Part shown: positions 19,587 through 28,729 of the stretch, one piece after another
How positions within the stretch are numbered: the first letter of the stretch is position 1
Layout of the letters: the number at the start of each line of letters is the position of its first letter
Assembly (NCBI GenBank): GCA_024742835.1
Contig: JANSXS010000007.1
Span: 37,302-101,301 of the forward strand
From: Paracoccaceae bacterium
Lineage (GTDB): Bacteria > Pseudomonadota > Alphaproteobacteria > Rhodobacterales > Rhodobacteraceae
Length of the DNA: 64,000 bases
Direction: 5' to 3'
Notes under the pieces: model-generated
What the model saw: only the letters and a program-made list of their open reading frames with translations
The model's database searches: none
What the model was told of the DNA's origin: nothing
Program-made: the position numbers and the translations under genes

Positions 19587-21929
19587 TCAAAAATCCGTGC
19601 TGACCGTGATGTCGAACTGGCGCTCGATATCGCCGGGTTCCTTTTGCAGCGCTTCCGAGAAGTTCATGCGAAGCGGGCCGAAGGGCGATTGCCAGAACAG
19701 CGACAGTCCAACCACGTGACGCGCCTTGAAATCATCGGAAGTCACGCCGCCAAAGGTGTTGTCCAGTCCCCAGATCGAGCCGATGTCATAAAACGCGCCC
19801 CCCGAGATACCGTATTCCTCGGGCAGGCCAAGTGGAAACTCGGCATCAAGTTTGGCGACGGCAAAAAAGTTGCCGCCCAGATGCTCGTTGTTCTGAATCG
19901 GCCCCATGCCATTGGAGGGAAAACCGCGCATGACCTGCCCGGTATAGCGATCAATGGCGCGGGTGTCGCGGTTGTCGAGAAAGTCAACCGCGCCGCCTTC
20001 CAGCGACGCGCGCAGCGTCACTTCCTCGCTCAGAACCTTGGTCTGTGCGACGATACGAGCGGAGCTTTTGAGATATTCCAGATCGCCGCCAAGCCCGGCA
20101 TATTCCAGACCGAAATCAAGCAGGACACCGGCGTTCGGATCAAGCCCGGACCGCCGGGTATCGTAGGTAAACCGATAACCGATCGCGCTGCTGTAAAGGC
20201 CGCCGCGCGTGGCCTCGTCGCGCAACAAGATCGAATTGCCCCCCTGCGCCACGGTCGGATAATTATCCATCTCGGAATAGCCGGCGCTGTAATAGACCGA
20301 CAAGCGGCTGTTTTCAGCCACCGGGAAGGTCAGTGTCGGCTGAAAAATGCCCCGGACAGTATCGTAAAAGCTGTTGTTGCCGTCGGTTTCGATCAGTGAG
20401 GTCTGCAACGAAAACTCCAGATCCCGGCCCAAAAAGGCGGGTTCGGAAAAGATCAGGTTGTAATTCGCCGTTTCACCCGACGCCGAGATCTGTGCCGTCA
20501 ATCGCTGGCCGCGACCAAGGAAGTTGCGCTCTGAAAAGCCCAGCGTCAGACCAAAACCCGCATCCGACGAATAGCTACCCCCAAAGCTGAGCGTGCCGGT
20601 GGTCGTTTCCTCGACATCCACATCGACAAGCACCTGATCGGGCCGCGACCCTTCGCGGGCGTTCACGTCCACCGTCTCGAAAAAGCGCAGAGCGCGGATA
20701 CGCTCAGCCGCTTCACGCACCTGACGCGGGTTGAAGGAATCGCCCTCTATCACGTCGAACTGACGCCGTATCACCCGATCGAGCGTTGTGGTGTTGCCTT
20801 CGATATCAATGCGTTCGACAAAAACCCGCGGCCCGCGCACAAGCCGAAACTCCACGTCCAGCGTCAGGTCGCGGTCGTTGCGCGTCACACGCGGCTCCAC
20901 GCGCAGGAAATCCACCCCCTGCTTAATGCCCAGGCGTTCCATCCGCGCAATCGAGTTTTCGATCAGTGTCGGCGAATACACCACGCCCGGCCGCAGCTTG
21001 ATCACATCCTGATAAGCGTCGGCATCCACGTCGGAAAGGTCGCTGACCGTTGTGATCTCGCCAAAGCGGAATTGCTGACCCTCTTGGACGTTGAAGGTTA
21101 TGAAATACCCGTCACGTTCCCGCGCCAGTTCGGCGTTGGTCCCGGTCACACGGAAATCGACATAGCCGCGCGACAGGTAGAAATCCTGAAGCACTTGCTT
21201 GTCGAATTCCAGCCTGTCCTCGACAAAGGTATCGCGCGCGATCAAGGCCCTGAAAATCCCGGCCTGCTTGCTGTCCAGAACGCGGCGCAGACGACGGTCG
21301 GAATAGGCGCGATTGCCGATAAAGCCGATGCGCTGCACCTCGATCCCCTTGCCCTCGAATATTTCAAAGACCAGATCGACGCGATTATCGCTGCGACGGA
21401 TCACTTTTGGCGTCACGCGCGCGGAGATACGCCCGTTCTGTTCATAGGCTTCATTGATGATCGCCACGTCGCGTTCCGCGCGGGTCGGGCTGAACACCTG
21501 GCGCGGCTGGGTTTCGATAAAGCCCTCAAGTTCTTCATCCTTGAGCTTGCTGTTGCCCTCGAATGCGATGCGGTTGATCGTCGGAAATTCCACGACCCGG
21601 ATAACAAGGGTGTCTCCCTGCGGCGTGATTTCCACATCCTCGAAAAGCCCGGTACCAAGGATCCGTTGATAAGCGTCATTCAGCTCACCGGCAGAGACCG
21701 TCTCGCCCCGTGCGATACCCGCATAGGTCAGGATCGTCGCCGTCTCGATGCGCTGATTGCCCTCGATCGAAACCGAGTTGAACCGATAGTTTTGCGCCTC
21801 GGCGCGCTCCGGCAGGGCCAGCGCACAAACGATCACGAAAAGCGCAAAGAACCCGCGCAGCGCGGATGACAGGAAATCTTGGCGGAAAAGGCGTGATGCC
21901 CCGGCCCGGCGGTTATGCAGCATGATCAA
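19587..21929 (-). CDS. bamA: Outer membrane protein assembly factor BamA
   Basis: A 780-residue Omp85 protein. A signal peptide ends near ALPERAEA. Five POTRA repeats span about residues 50–430 (first NYRFNSVSIEGNQRIETATI). A 16-strand C-terminal barrel ends in the aromatic DITVSTDF. The conserved loop-6 motif region is represented by RGFPSNGMGP. It inserts β-barrel proteins into the outer membrane. The Skp gene is directly downstream and rseP is 480 bases upstream. Confidence 0.96.
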   Translation of the reverse strand: MIMLHNRRAGASRLFRQDFLSSALRGFFALFVIVCALALPERAEAQNYRFNSVSIEGNQRIETATILTYAGIARGETVSAGELNDAYQRILGTGLFEDVEITPQGDTLVIRVVEFPTINRIAFEGNSKLKDEELEGFIETQPRQVFSPTRAERDVAIINEAYEQNGRISARVTPKVIRRSDNRVDLVFEIFEGKGIEVQRIGFIGNRAYSDRRLRRVLDSKQAGIFRALIARDTFVEDRLEFDKQVLQDFYLSRGYVDFRVTGTNAELARERDGYFITFNVQEGQQFRFGEITTVSDLSDVDADAYQDVIKLRPGVVYSPTLIENSIARMERLGIKQGVDFLRVEPRVTRNDRDLTLDVEFRLVRGPRVFVERIDIEGNTTTLDRVIRRQFDVIEGDSFNPRQVREAAERIRALRFFETVDVNAREGSRPDQVLVDVDVEETTTGTLSFGGSYSSDAGFGLTLGFSERNFLGRGQRLTAQISASGETANYNLIFSEPAFLGRDLEFSLQTSLIETDGNNSFYDTVRGIFQPTLTFPVAENSRLSVYYSAGYSEMDNYPTVAQGGNSILLRDEATRGGLYSSAIGYRFTYDTRRSGLDPNAGVLLDFGLEYAGLGGDLEYLKSSARIVAQTKVLSEEVTLRASLEGGAVDFLDNRDTRAIDRYTGQVMRGFPSNGMGPIQNNEHLGGNFFAVAKLDAEFPLGLPEEYGISGGAFYDIGSIWGLDNTFGGVTSDDFKARHVVGLSLFWQSPFGPLRMNFSEALQKEPGDIERQFDITVSTDF

Positions 21930-22157
21930 ACCCAGTCAGAGGACAGCGTGGTTGCAGCGTCAGTAACGCCTCTGAGAGGGGTTGTCAAAACGCGACTGTC
22001 CGTTGAGGCAAGCCTCCGCAAAGACCTGCGACAAGGCTTGAAACCGCGTCTGCGCGCCGCCGCGTGGCCCGGCATTGCCTAAAGCGTTTCGCTCGATTTT
22101 TGCGCGGGTTCCACCTTGAGCTGACGGCTCGGGTTCAAGGCAGACCGCCTTGACCTG
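21930..22157. repeat. Intergenic stretch with palindromic repeat, copy 2
   Basis: This gap upstream of bamA contains CCTAAAGCGTTTCGC at 22078–22092, identical to the arm at 14182–14196. It is followed by CCTTGAGCTGACGGCTCGGG (from 22112), which is related to the inner part of that copy. The left 140 bases hold the presumed bamA leader. No other gene is seen. Confidence 0.5.
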
Positions 22158-22283
22158 TCAGAAAGAGCCGATAAAGGCCCCCGCCCATAGCGCCAGTGCA
22201 AGGGTGGCCAGAAACAGCATCCTGTCCAGGTTGAGGGTCATCAACACGGTCATCCCGCGATATCCGCTCATGATGTGCTGCAT
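22158..22283 (-). CDS. Small single-span membrane protein, hypothetical
   Basis: A 41-residue frame if started at ATG 22283; an upstream in-frame ATG would give 63 residues. The C-terminal half is a clear membrane helix (LATLALALWAGAFIGSF) preceded by a short polar N-terminus. The ribosome site (AGGGTGAC) is weak and the start uncertain. It lies between the rseP terminator and bamA on the same strand. A TTGACA hexamer occurs upstream, but no well-spaced −10 element. I do not recognise the family. Confidence 0.4.
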   Translation of the reverse strand: MQHIMSGYRGMTVLMTLNLDRMLFLATLALALWAGAFIGSF

Positions 22284-22354
22284 GTTCGTCACCCTGGCCT
22301 GAATTGCGTCAGTGCCGGGATGCACTCCAATTATGGCGGCTTTCGGCACTAGAT

Positions 22355-22405
22355 TGTGTCAAAAACAAGGAAGGTGCCCCGACGCGCAACCGCGCCGGGG
22401 GCACC
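22355..22405 (-). terminator. Terminator after rseP
   Basis: GGTGCCCC (22373–22380) pairs with GGGGCACC (22398–22405) across a GC-rich loop. Read leftwards it is followed by CTTCCTTGTTTTTGACA. It ends the pyrH-to-rseP part of the cluster, so bamA probably has its own promoter. Confidence 0.65.
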
Positions 22406-22409
22406 GCCG

Positions 22410-23750
22410 TCAGGGGCAAAAGATATCGTTGAACAGGGCAAACACCATCAGGCTCAGCACCAGCGTCAGGCCCACCGTCATCATCACGCGCAACGCCTTG
22501 TCGCTGGGTGGCCGCCCGCGAACTGCCTCATAGGCGTAAAACACAAGATGCCCGCCATCGAGAACCGGAATCGGAAACAGATTCAACAGACCCACCGCTG
22601 TGGACAAAACCGCGATGAACCAGATGAAACTGTCCAGACCCTGGCTTGCCATCGCGCCCGACACCTCGGCGATGCCGATGGGGCCGGACATGTTGCAACT
22701 GCTGATCGCACCCGTAACCATGTGGTACAGCCCGGAAATGGAGCCTTCCACCACCGCATATGTCTGTGCCACGGCATCGCTGAACGCGGCACCCGGCCCC
22801 TTGCGTTCGGTCGCCAGTTCAAAGGCCAGTCCACCCGCAATGCCGATCCGCCAATTGGTCTCGAACCCGCCTTCCGGGCGGGGTTCGTCAACCCGTTTGG
22901 GGGTCAGATCATAGTCAAGAAGTGTCCCATCGCGCCACACGGTCAGATTCGCCGTCGCCCCGTTAGAGGATTCGATCACGTCTCTTAGCTCATCGAAAAC
23001 GGCGATGTCCTGCCCTGCCACGGCGACGATCACGTCGCCCTGTTTCAGCCCGGTTTCATACGCAGCGGATCGCGGGGCAAGCTGCACCACCAGCGGCGGC
23101 ATCGGATGCGGCCCCTGCACGGTCATTTCCCGGCCATCGCGGCGCACGCGGTAGTCCAGTAACGATTCCTCCGGCAACGCCTCGATGAAATCGTTGAACC
23201 GATCGCCCTCGCGGCTTTCCCAATCAGGCATCGCGATACCCGCGATAGAGATCAGCTCGTCCCCCTCTTGCAGGGTCACGCTTTCGCTGACCGGCAGATC
23301 GCGCAGGTCGCCCACGCGCAACGGCTCCGCCACCTGCCCCTGGAACATCATCACAGATCCGAACACCAGGATCGACAGGGCAAAGTTGAACACCGGGCCC
23401 GCCGCCACCGTCAGCGTGCGCGCCCAAAGCGGCGCGCCCAGCATGGTCTGCCGCCGCTCCGCCGGTGGCATGGCGTCAACGCTGTCATCATGGGTGGCAC
23501 TAGCGGCATCGCCATCGCCCTTGAACTTGACAAAGCCCCCCAGCGGCAGCGCGGCCAGTTGCCAGCGCGTGCCATGCTTGTCGACCCGCGACAACAAAAC
23601 CGGCCCGAAGCCAAGCGAAAACACATCCGCCTTTATCCCGCACCAGCGGCCAACGATGTAATGGCCATATTCATGGATCGCCACAATCACCGAAAGCGCC
23701 GCCACAAAGGCAAGCAAGGTCATGAAAAGGCCGCCGAATTCCGGGAGCAA
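22410..23750 (-). CDS. rseP: Site-2 metalloprotease RseP
   Basis: A 446-residue inner-membrane zinc protease that cuts anti-sigma factors and signal-peptide remnants within the membrane. The zinc motif HEYGH is at residues 26–30 in the first helix. A periplasmic PDZ region is marked by RSAAYETGLKQGDVIVAVAG. The third metal ligand lies in NLFPIPVLDGGHLVFY. The C-terminal helix is VGLTLVLSLMVFAL. A TTG start at 23750 follows GGAGG by 7 bases. It lies where dxr would normally be its upstream neighbour. Confidence 0.95.
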   Translation of the reverse strand: MLPEFGGLFMTLLAFVAALSVIVAIHEYGHYIVGRWCGIKADVFSLGFGPVLLSRVDKHGTRWQLAALPLGGFVKFKGDGDAASATHDDSVDAMPPAERRQTMLGAPLWARTLTVAAGPVFNFALSILVFGSVMMFQGQVAEPLRVGDLRDLPVSESVTLQEGDELISIAGIAMPDWESREGDRFNDFIEALPEESLLDYRVRRDGREMTVQGPHPMPPLVVQLAPRSAAYETGLKQGDVIVAVAGQDIAVFDELRDVIESSNGATANLTVWRDGTLLDYDLTPKRVDEPRPEGGFETNWRIGIAGGLAFELATERKGPGAAFSDAVAQTYAVVEGSISGLYHMVTGAISSCNMSGPIGIAEVSGAMASQGLDSFIWFIAVLSTAVGLLNLFPIPVLDGGHLVFYAYEAVRGRPPSDKALRVMMTVGLTLVLSLMVFALFNDIFCP

Positions 23751-23766
23751 GGCAAATCCTCCAAAG

Positions 23767-23922
23767 TTATGGGGTCAAAACGCGGGCAGGATGGCCCGAT
23801 CCGACATCTGATGGCAGATGGCCTGTCGGGGCACAGGTATCAAGCCCGAGAGTGGCGGCAATATGGCCGCAGCCGGGCCGAAGCCGCGCAAAGACGGCTC
23901 GATTTCGCGGCATCCGACTCAT
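23767..23922 (-). other. Short frame in the place of dxr
   Basis: In Rhodobacterales, dxr (about 390 codons) normally lies between cdsA and rseP. Here only 168 bases remain. A 51-codon frame starts at an ATGA overlap with the cdsA stop (MSRMPRNRAVF…) and ends before the rseP ribosome site. I see no similarity to the DXR N-terminus (FGSTGSIG) or any other DXR segment. It may be a deletion scar or a meaningless frame. Confidence 0.4.
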
Positions 23923-24701
23923 GTCATCGCCGCCGGCAAAAGGCCAAACGCCCATAGCAAAAGCGCCATCACACTGGCCCCCAACAGCGCATCGAACCGG
24001 TCGAGCACGCCGCCATGGCCGGGAATAAGCGCGGAGCTGTCCTTGATCCCCTGACGTCGTTTCATCGCACTCTCAAGGATATCGCCCATCTGCCCTGCGA
24101 AAGCGACCAGCACGGACATCACGACCAACCATGGCCCCGCGCCCAAAGGCCCGGCGAACAGCGCGCCAACCACGGCCGCCAGTGCCCAGCCCGCCACCGT
24201 GCCCGACCATGTCTTTTTCGGGCTCAGCCGGGGCCAGAACTTTGGTCCGCCCAGCATCCGGCCCGCGAAATAGCCCATAACATCCGAGCCGATGACCACC
24301 GCGATCACCCACAGGATCCAGCCGGTTCCCGCCTCTACTCGCAGCCAGATCAACGCGAAACTGGCCAGCATCACCCAGGCCACCAGCCCGAACAGCATCA
24401 GCCGGTCACGCGGGATCCGCCCCGCCGCAACCAGCCCCGGCACCAGCAGCAAAGGCAGCGCCAGCAGCACCGGCACCCAGCCTGCCAGCAAAAGCAGCGC
24501 TGCGCCAAGACTGCCCAGCCAAGGGGCGTGACGCGCCCCGAACATGCGCGCCGCCTCCCACGTCATCAGACCGCAGACACCACAGGACAGGATGGCAAAC
24601 AACGCCCCGCCCATCCAGATGGCGACACCGCCAACCACGGCGATTGCAACGCCCGAATAGAGTCGCGGCCCGAGATCATACCATCGCGCGGCTGCGCTCA
24701 T
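23919..24701 (-). CDS. cdsA: Phosphatidate cytidylyltransferase
   Basis: A 260-residue polytopic membrane enzyme making CDP-diacylglycerol for phospholipid synthesis. The signature SPKKTWSGTVAGW is followed by GQMGDILESAMKRRQGIKDSSALIPGHGGVLDRFD, which is split here for length: the key residues are the GD pair and the KD-S-x-x-IPGHGG-x-x-DR-x-D motif. Six to eight membrane helices precede and follow. It overlaps uppS by 4 bases. Confidence 0.95.
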   Translation of the reverse strand: MSAAARWYDLGPRLYSGVAIAVVGGVAIWMGGALFAILSCGVCGLMTWEAARMFGARHAPWLGSLGAALLLLAGWVPVLLALPLLLVPGLVAAGRIPRDRLMLFGLVAWVMLASFALIWLRVEAGTGWILWVIAVVIGSDVMGYFAGRMLGGPKFWPRLSPKKTWSGTVAGWALAAVVGALFAGPLGAGPWLVVMSVLVAFAGQMGDILESAMKRRQGIKDSSALIPGHGGVLDRFDALLGASVMALLLWAFGLLPAAMT

Positions 24702-25438
24702 GCCGACACAGCCCCGAAACGCCGGTCGCGCGTGCCGTATCCACGCAGCAGCCCGTCAAAGATATCCGGGGTGAAATCGGGCCAGAGCGTGTCGATGAAT
24801 TCATATTCCGCATAAGCGGACTGCCACAGCAAAAAGTTCGATATGCGCGCCTCGCCCGAGGTGCGGATCACCAGATCCGGGTCAGGCAACACGCAGGTGT
24901 CAAGGTAGCGTGGCAGCGTTTCCTCGTCCACATCGTCGGGATGCAAGCGCCCCTCGGCCACATCCCGCGCCAGCCGCTTGGTGGCGCGCGTAACCTCGTC
25001 GCGCCCACCGTAATTCAGCGCGATGGTCAGGTTGGTGCCGGTACACCCCACTGTCATCTCCTCGGCCTCGTCCATCAGCCCGCGCAGCTTTGCATCAAGC
25101 CGGGGCCGGTCGCCGATGAACCGCACCCGCACGTTTTCTTTCACGAAGGCCTGCATCTCTTTCATGATGTAGCGCCGGAACAGGCTCATCAGCCCGGCGA
25201 CCTCGGTCTGGGTGCGCTTCCAGTTCTCTGTCGAAAAAGCAAAGATGGTGAGGTACTTTACTCCGAATTCCGGGCAAGATGACACGATTTCACGCACCCG
25301 GCGCGCCCCGGCATGATGCCCGAAAAGACGCGGGCGCCCGCGCTTTTGCGCCCAGCGCCCATTACCGTCCATGATGATCGCGACATGTCTAGGGCCGGTT
25401 CTTGGCGCTGTCGGTTCCATGTCGCGCTTGCCTACCAT
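24698..25438 (-). CDS. uppS: Undecaprenyl diphosphate synthase
   Basis: A 246-residue cis-prenyltransferase that makes the C55 carrier lipid for peptidoglycan and polysaccharides. The motif IIMDGNGRWAQKRGRPR carries the catalytic Asp, with GHHAGARRVREIV after it. TIFAFSTENWKR and LVIRTSGEARISNFLLWQ are the other conserved regions. Its start lies just after the frr stop. It needs farnesyl diphosphate, so the absent dxr upstream in the isoprenoid route is notable. Confidence 0.96.
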   Translation of the reverse strand: MVGKRDMEPTAPRTGPRHVAIIMDGNGRWAQKRGRPRLFGHHAGARRVREIVSSCPEFGVKYLTIFAFSTENWKRTQTEVAGLMSLFRRYIMKEMQAFVKENVRVRFIGDRPRLDAKLRGLMDEAEEMTVGCTGTNLTIALNYGGRDEVTRATKRLARDVAEGRLHPDDVDEETLPRYLDTCVLPDPDLVIRTSGEARISNFLLWQSAYAEYEFIDTLWPDFTPDIFDGLLRGYGTRDRRFGAVSA

Positions 25439-25439
25439 C

Positions 25440-26003
25440 TCAGACCTGCATGATCTCGGCTTGCTTGGCGTCCAGCGCCTCGTCCACCGCCTTGATATAG
25501 CTGTCGGTCATCTCCTGCACGGCGGTTTCCCAGAACTTCTGGTCGTCTTCGGACATGCCGTCGGCCTTGGCCTTCTTGATGCGGTCCATGCCGTCGCGCC
25601 GCACGTTGCGCACGGCCACGCGCGCGCTTTCGGCATATTGGGCGGCAACGCGGGTCAGCTCCTTGCGGCGCTCCTCGTTCAGCTCCGGGATAGGCAGCAT
25701 GATGATCGGGCCGTTCATCTGCGGATTGATCCCCAGACCGCTTTCGCGGATGGCCTTTTCCACCTTGTTGATCATGCCCTTATCCCAGACATTGATCGTC
25801 ACCATCCGCGGCTCGGGCACATTCACGGTGCCGACCTGATTGATCGGGGTCTTTTGCCCATAGGCGTCGACCATGATCGGCTCAAGCATACTGGCGCTTG
25901 CCCGCCCCGTGCGCAACGAGGCGAATTCCGTGCGCAGCGCGGTCATGGCACCGTCCATGCGGCGCTCAAGATCGCCGGTATCCAGTTCAAACTCTTCCGA
26001 CAT
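25440..26003 (-). CDS. frr: Ribosome recycling factor
   Basis: A 187-residue factor that, with EF-G, splits post-termination ribosomes. Its three-helix domain shows [20 protein letters not shown] near residues 30–50 and a long C-terminal helix [20 protein letters not shown]. Length is standard. It follows pyrH by 44 bases and precedes uppS by one, the conserved pyrH-frr-uppS order. Confidence 0.97.
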   Translation of the reverse strand: MSEEFELDTGDLERRMDGAMTALRTEFASLRTGRASASMLEPIMVDAYGQKTPINQVGTVNVPEPRMVTINVWDKGMINKVEKAIRESGLGINPQMNGPIIMLPIPELNEERRKELTRVAAQYAESARVAVRNVRRDGMDRIKKAKADGMSEDDQKFWETAVQEMTDSYIKAVDEALDAKQAEIMQV

Positions 26004-26047
26004 GCGTGTGTATCCTCTCTCCTGCCCGCCGCGTGGCCCTTGTAGTC

Positions 26048-26779
26048 TCAGCCATGCACCTTTGTATAGGTGCCCGTCCCATCAAGGATGGACCGGAACC
26101 CGCCCGGTTCGTCCAGTGAAAAGACGATGATCGGCAGGCTGTTGTCACGTGCCAGCGCGATGGCGCTGGCATCCATCACGTCAAGATGCTTGGCCAGCAC
26201 CTCGTCATAAGTCACCGTCTCGTAGCGCACCGCGTCGGCGTGCTTGATCGGGTCCTTGTCATACACCCCGTCCACCTTGGTGCCCTTGAAGATCGCCTCG
26301 CAGGCCATCTCGTTGGCCCGCAGCGTTGCGGCGGTGTCGGTGGTGAAATACGGATTGCCGGTGCCCGCGGCAAAGATGCAGACGCGTTTTTTCTCCAGAT
26401 GCCGCACCGCGCGGCGCCGGATATATGGCTCGGCCACCTCGTCCATGCGAATGGCCGTGATCACCCGGCAATAGACGCCCAGCTTTTCCAGCGCGCTTTG
26501 CATCGCCAGCGCATTCATCACCGTGGCCAGCATACCCATGTAATCGGCGGTCGTGCGTTCCATCCCCTGTGCGCTGCCTTGCAGCCCGCGAAAGATGTTA
26601 CCGCCCCCGATCACCATGCAGATCTCCACGCCCATGTCGTGGACGATCTTGACCTCGCGGGCGATCCGCTCGACGGTGGGCGGGTTCAGCCCGTACCCCG
26701 CATCGCCCATCAACGCCTCACCGGAAATCTTGAGCATGACGCGGCCGAAATCGGTTGTCTTGGGGGCGGTGTCGGGCAT
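26048..26779 (-). CDS. pyrH: UMP kinase
   Basis: A 243-residue hexameric kinase converting UMP to UDP. The N-terminal motif [13 protein letters not shown] is present. The Gly-rich segment [12 protein letters not shown] follows, and [20 protein letters not shown] marks the nucleotide and UMP sites. I chose ATG 26779 (GGAG 6 bases upstream). The longer in-frame extension to 26872 lacks family similarity. rpsB and tsf, which sit upstream of pyrH in many bacteria, are not here; miaA is divergent. Confidence 0.96.
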   Translation of the reverse strand: MPDTAPKTTDFGRVMLKISGEALMGDAGYGLNPPTVERIAREVKIVHDMGVEICMVIGGGNIFRGLQGSAQGMERTTADYMGMLATVMNALAMQSALEKLGVYCRVITAIRMDEVAEPYIRRRAVRHLEKKRVCIFAAGTGNPYFTTDTAATLRANEMACEAIFKGTKVDGVYDKDPIKHADAVRYETVTYDEVLAKHLDVMDASAIALARDNSLPIIVFSLDEPGGFRSILDGTGTYTKVHG

Positions 26780-26915
26780 CTGGTACTCCTGCCATGTGTC
26801 GCGTTGCCGCGCAAAATGTCCGAAAAGCGGCTCAGGTTCAATCGCCAAACCGGGCGTGTGCGCAAATTGCACGCGGACGCTTCTATCGGGCGTCGAACTG
26901 TCCTAGACCAGACCC

Positions 26916-27797
26916 ATGCCAAGCCCGCCAGACATCCCCGCCGACCGCCCCGTGCTGATCGCGGGCCCGACCGCGTCGGGCAAATCCGCGCTGGCACTGG
27001 CCATCGCGGAAACGGGCGGCGGGATCATCGTGAATGCCGATGCGATTCAGGTGTTTGCCAATTGGCGCGTACTCACCGCGCGTCCGTCGCTCCGCGACGA
27101 AGCCCGCGCGCCGCACCGCCTTTACGGGCATGTGCCCGGCGAGGCAGGCTATTCCGTGGGCCATTGGCTGCGCGAGGTGGCGCCGCTTTTGCGTGACGGG
27201 CCACGCCCCATCATCGTGGGCGGCACCGGGCTTTACTTTTCCGCCCTGACCGAAGGGCTGGCAGATATTCCACCCACCCCGCCAGAGATCCGCGCCGAGG
27301 CAGACGCGCGGCTGGCCCGCAAGGGCCTGACAAGCCTTCTGGCGGATCTCGACGACGCAACGCTGGCGCGTATCGACACCCGCAACCCGATGCGTGTGCA
27401 GCGCGCATGGGAGGTGCAGCGCACCACGGGCAGAGCGCTGGCCGCATGGCAGGACGCCACGCCGCCGCCAATGCTCCCCTTGCCCGACGTCACAGCCTAC
27501 GTGATCGACGCCCCCAAGACGTTTCTGACACCGCGCATCGAACAGCGTTTCGACGCGATGCTGGCCCAGGGCGCGCTGGACGAAGCGCGCGCGAATCTTA
27601 CCGGTTGGGATCCTGCCCGCCCCTCCTCCAAGGCCATCGGCGCGCCCGAACTGATCGCGCATCTGCGCGGCGCGCAAAGCCTGGAGGCCGCGCGCGCGGC
27701 CTCTGTCATCGGCACGCGGCAATATGCCAAGCGACAACGCACATGGTTTCGCGCCCGGATGCGGAACTGGCAATGGATCAACGCTCAGGACTTGTAA
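26916..27797 (+). CDS. miaA: tRNA dimethylallyltransferase
   Basis: A 293-residue enzyme that adds an isopentenyl group to A37 of tRNAs reading U-starting codons. The P-loop is [15 protein letters not shown], followed by [19 protein letters not shown], the DSMQ-like substrate segment. [12 protein letters not shown] and the C-terminal [14 protein letters not shown] are also family marks. It is slightly shorter than the usual 300–315 residues but appears complete. It is divergent from pyrH across 136 bases. Confidence 0.95.
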   Translation: MPSPPDIPADRPVLIAGPTASGKSALALAIAETGGGIIVNADAIQVFANWRVLTARPSLRDEARAPHRLYGHVPGEAGYSVGHWLREVAPLLRDGPRPIIVGGTGLYFSALTEGLADIPPTPPEIRAEADARLARKGLTSLLADLDDATLARIDTRNPMRVQRAWEVQRTTGRALAAWQDATPPPMLPLPDVTAYVIDAPKTFLTPRIEQRFDAMLAQGALDEARANLTGWDPARPSSKAIGAPELIAHLRGAQSLEAARAASVIGTRQYAKRQRTWFRARMRNWQWINAQDL

Positions 27798-27877
27798 TTT
27801 TCATACATTTTTGACACCCTTCGAGTGATAATTAAGAAAAAGCGTATATTTTCACCGCAAGTATTCATGGTTGCCTT

Positions 27878-28678
27878 TTGCCCGATCACGCCCGTTTGCT
27901 GACACTTGCCCAATGGACGGGCACAGAGCCATGGCGCGCATCCCTGCCCCATAGCAACTCACGTAACGTGATTGTATGGATCACACGCGGTCAGGGCCGC
28001 GTGCTTTTGGGGGGGCGGCAGCGCGGGTTCAGCATACATACCGCCATGGCCCTGCCCGCCCGGACCCTGTTCGCGATCGGCACCGGCCAGCAAAGTTTCG
28101 GCCTGGTTGCCGAACTGCCCCATGGCCCCGACTGGCCAATACCCGACGACCCGGCGCTGTTGCGCATTCGCGATACCCGCGCGCAGGCGGAACTGACCAC
28201 TTTGCTGGAAACGATGCAGCGCGAACATAACGAGGCGCGACCGCTCATGGACGAAGCCATGAACGCGCAGGCCCGCCTGCTGACAGTCTGGCTGCGCCGC
28301 GAGATGCTGAAAGCCGACGCGGAACCGGCGCGGCTTTCAGCCTCTGAAAAACTGGCCGACGCCTATGCGGCGCTGGTCGAGCGGGATCACGCCAAGGGCT
28401 TTGCCATACGGGATTTCGCGCGGTCCCTGGGGGTCACGCCCACGCATCTGACGCGGATCTGCAAAACCACCGCCGGCATGACCGCATCAGGGCTTCTTAG
28501 CCGGCGTCTCCTTCATGCCGCGCGCGATCTGCTGGAAAATGGCGACATGCCGGCCAACCGCGTCGCCGCGACACTGGGTTTTCGCAGCGCCGCCTATTTC
28601 TCGCGGTTCATCCAGCAACATACCGGCCATTCCCCGAGCGCGCTGCGCAAGGCGGGCCGCGCGGGCCACGGCGCTTGA
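27878..28678 (+). CDS. AraC-family transcriptional regulator
   Basis: A 266-residue protein with an N-terminal cupin-like sensing region (about 1–110). A C-terminal double helix-turn-helix has FAIRDFARSLGVTPTHLTRI in the first unit. The second unit has RVAATLGFRSAAYFSRFIQQ followed by TGHSPSALRK, the AraC signature. The start is probably TTG 27878; an out-of-frame ATG lies 11 bases upstream and leads to an early stop. The 80-base region before it is AT-rich, with a TTGACA at 27811. It precedes a solute-binding protein by 51 bases and may control it. Confidence 0.85.
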   Translation: MPDHARLLTLAQWTGTEPWRASLPHSNSRNVIVWITRGQGRVLLGGRQRGFSIHTAMALPARTLFAIGTGQQSFGLVAELPHGPDWPIPDDPALLRIRDTRAQAELTTLLETMQREHNEARPLMDEAMNAQARLLTVWLRREMLKADAEPARLSASEKLADAYAALVERDHAKGFAIRDFARSLGVTPTHLTRICKTTAGMTASGLLSRRLLHAARDLLENGDMPANRVAATLGFRSAAYFSRFIQQHTGHSPSALRKAGRAGHGA

Positions 28679-28729
28679 TTTCCCGCGCCTGCCCGTGTGA
28701 GATGGGTTCGACCCCGTCAAGGTGATCCC

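Noticed and set aside
17903..19603. A 566-codon rightward frame across lpxA, fabZ and skp
   Set aside because: It is the mirror of well-conserved genes on the other strand, and the His/Arg-rich translation is typical of an antisense shadow in GC-rich DNA.
26780..26872. Longer N-terminus for pyrH
   Set aside because: The 31 extra residues do not resemble UMP kinases, and a good ribosome site precedes ATG 26779.
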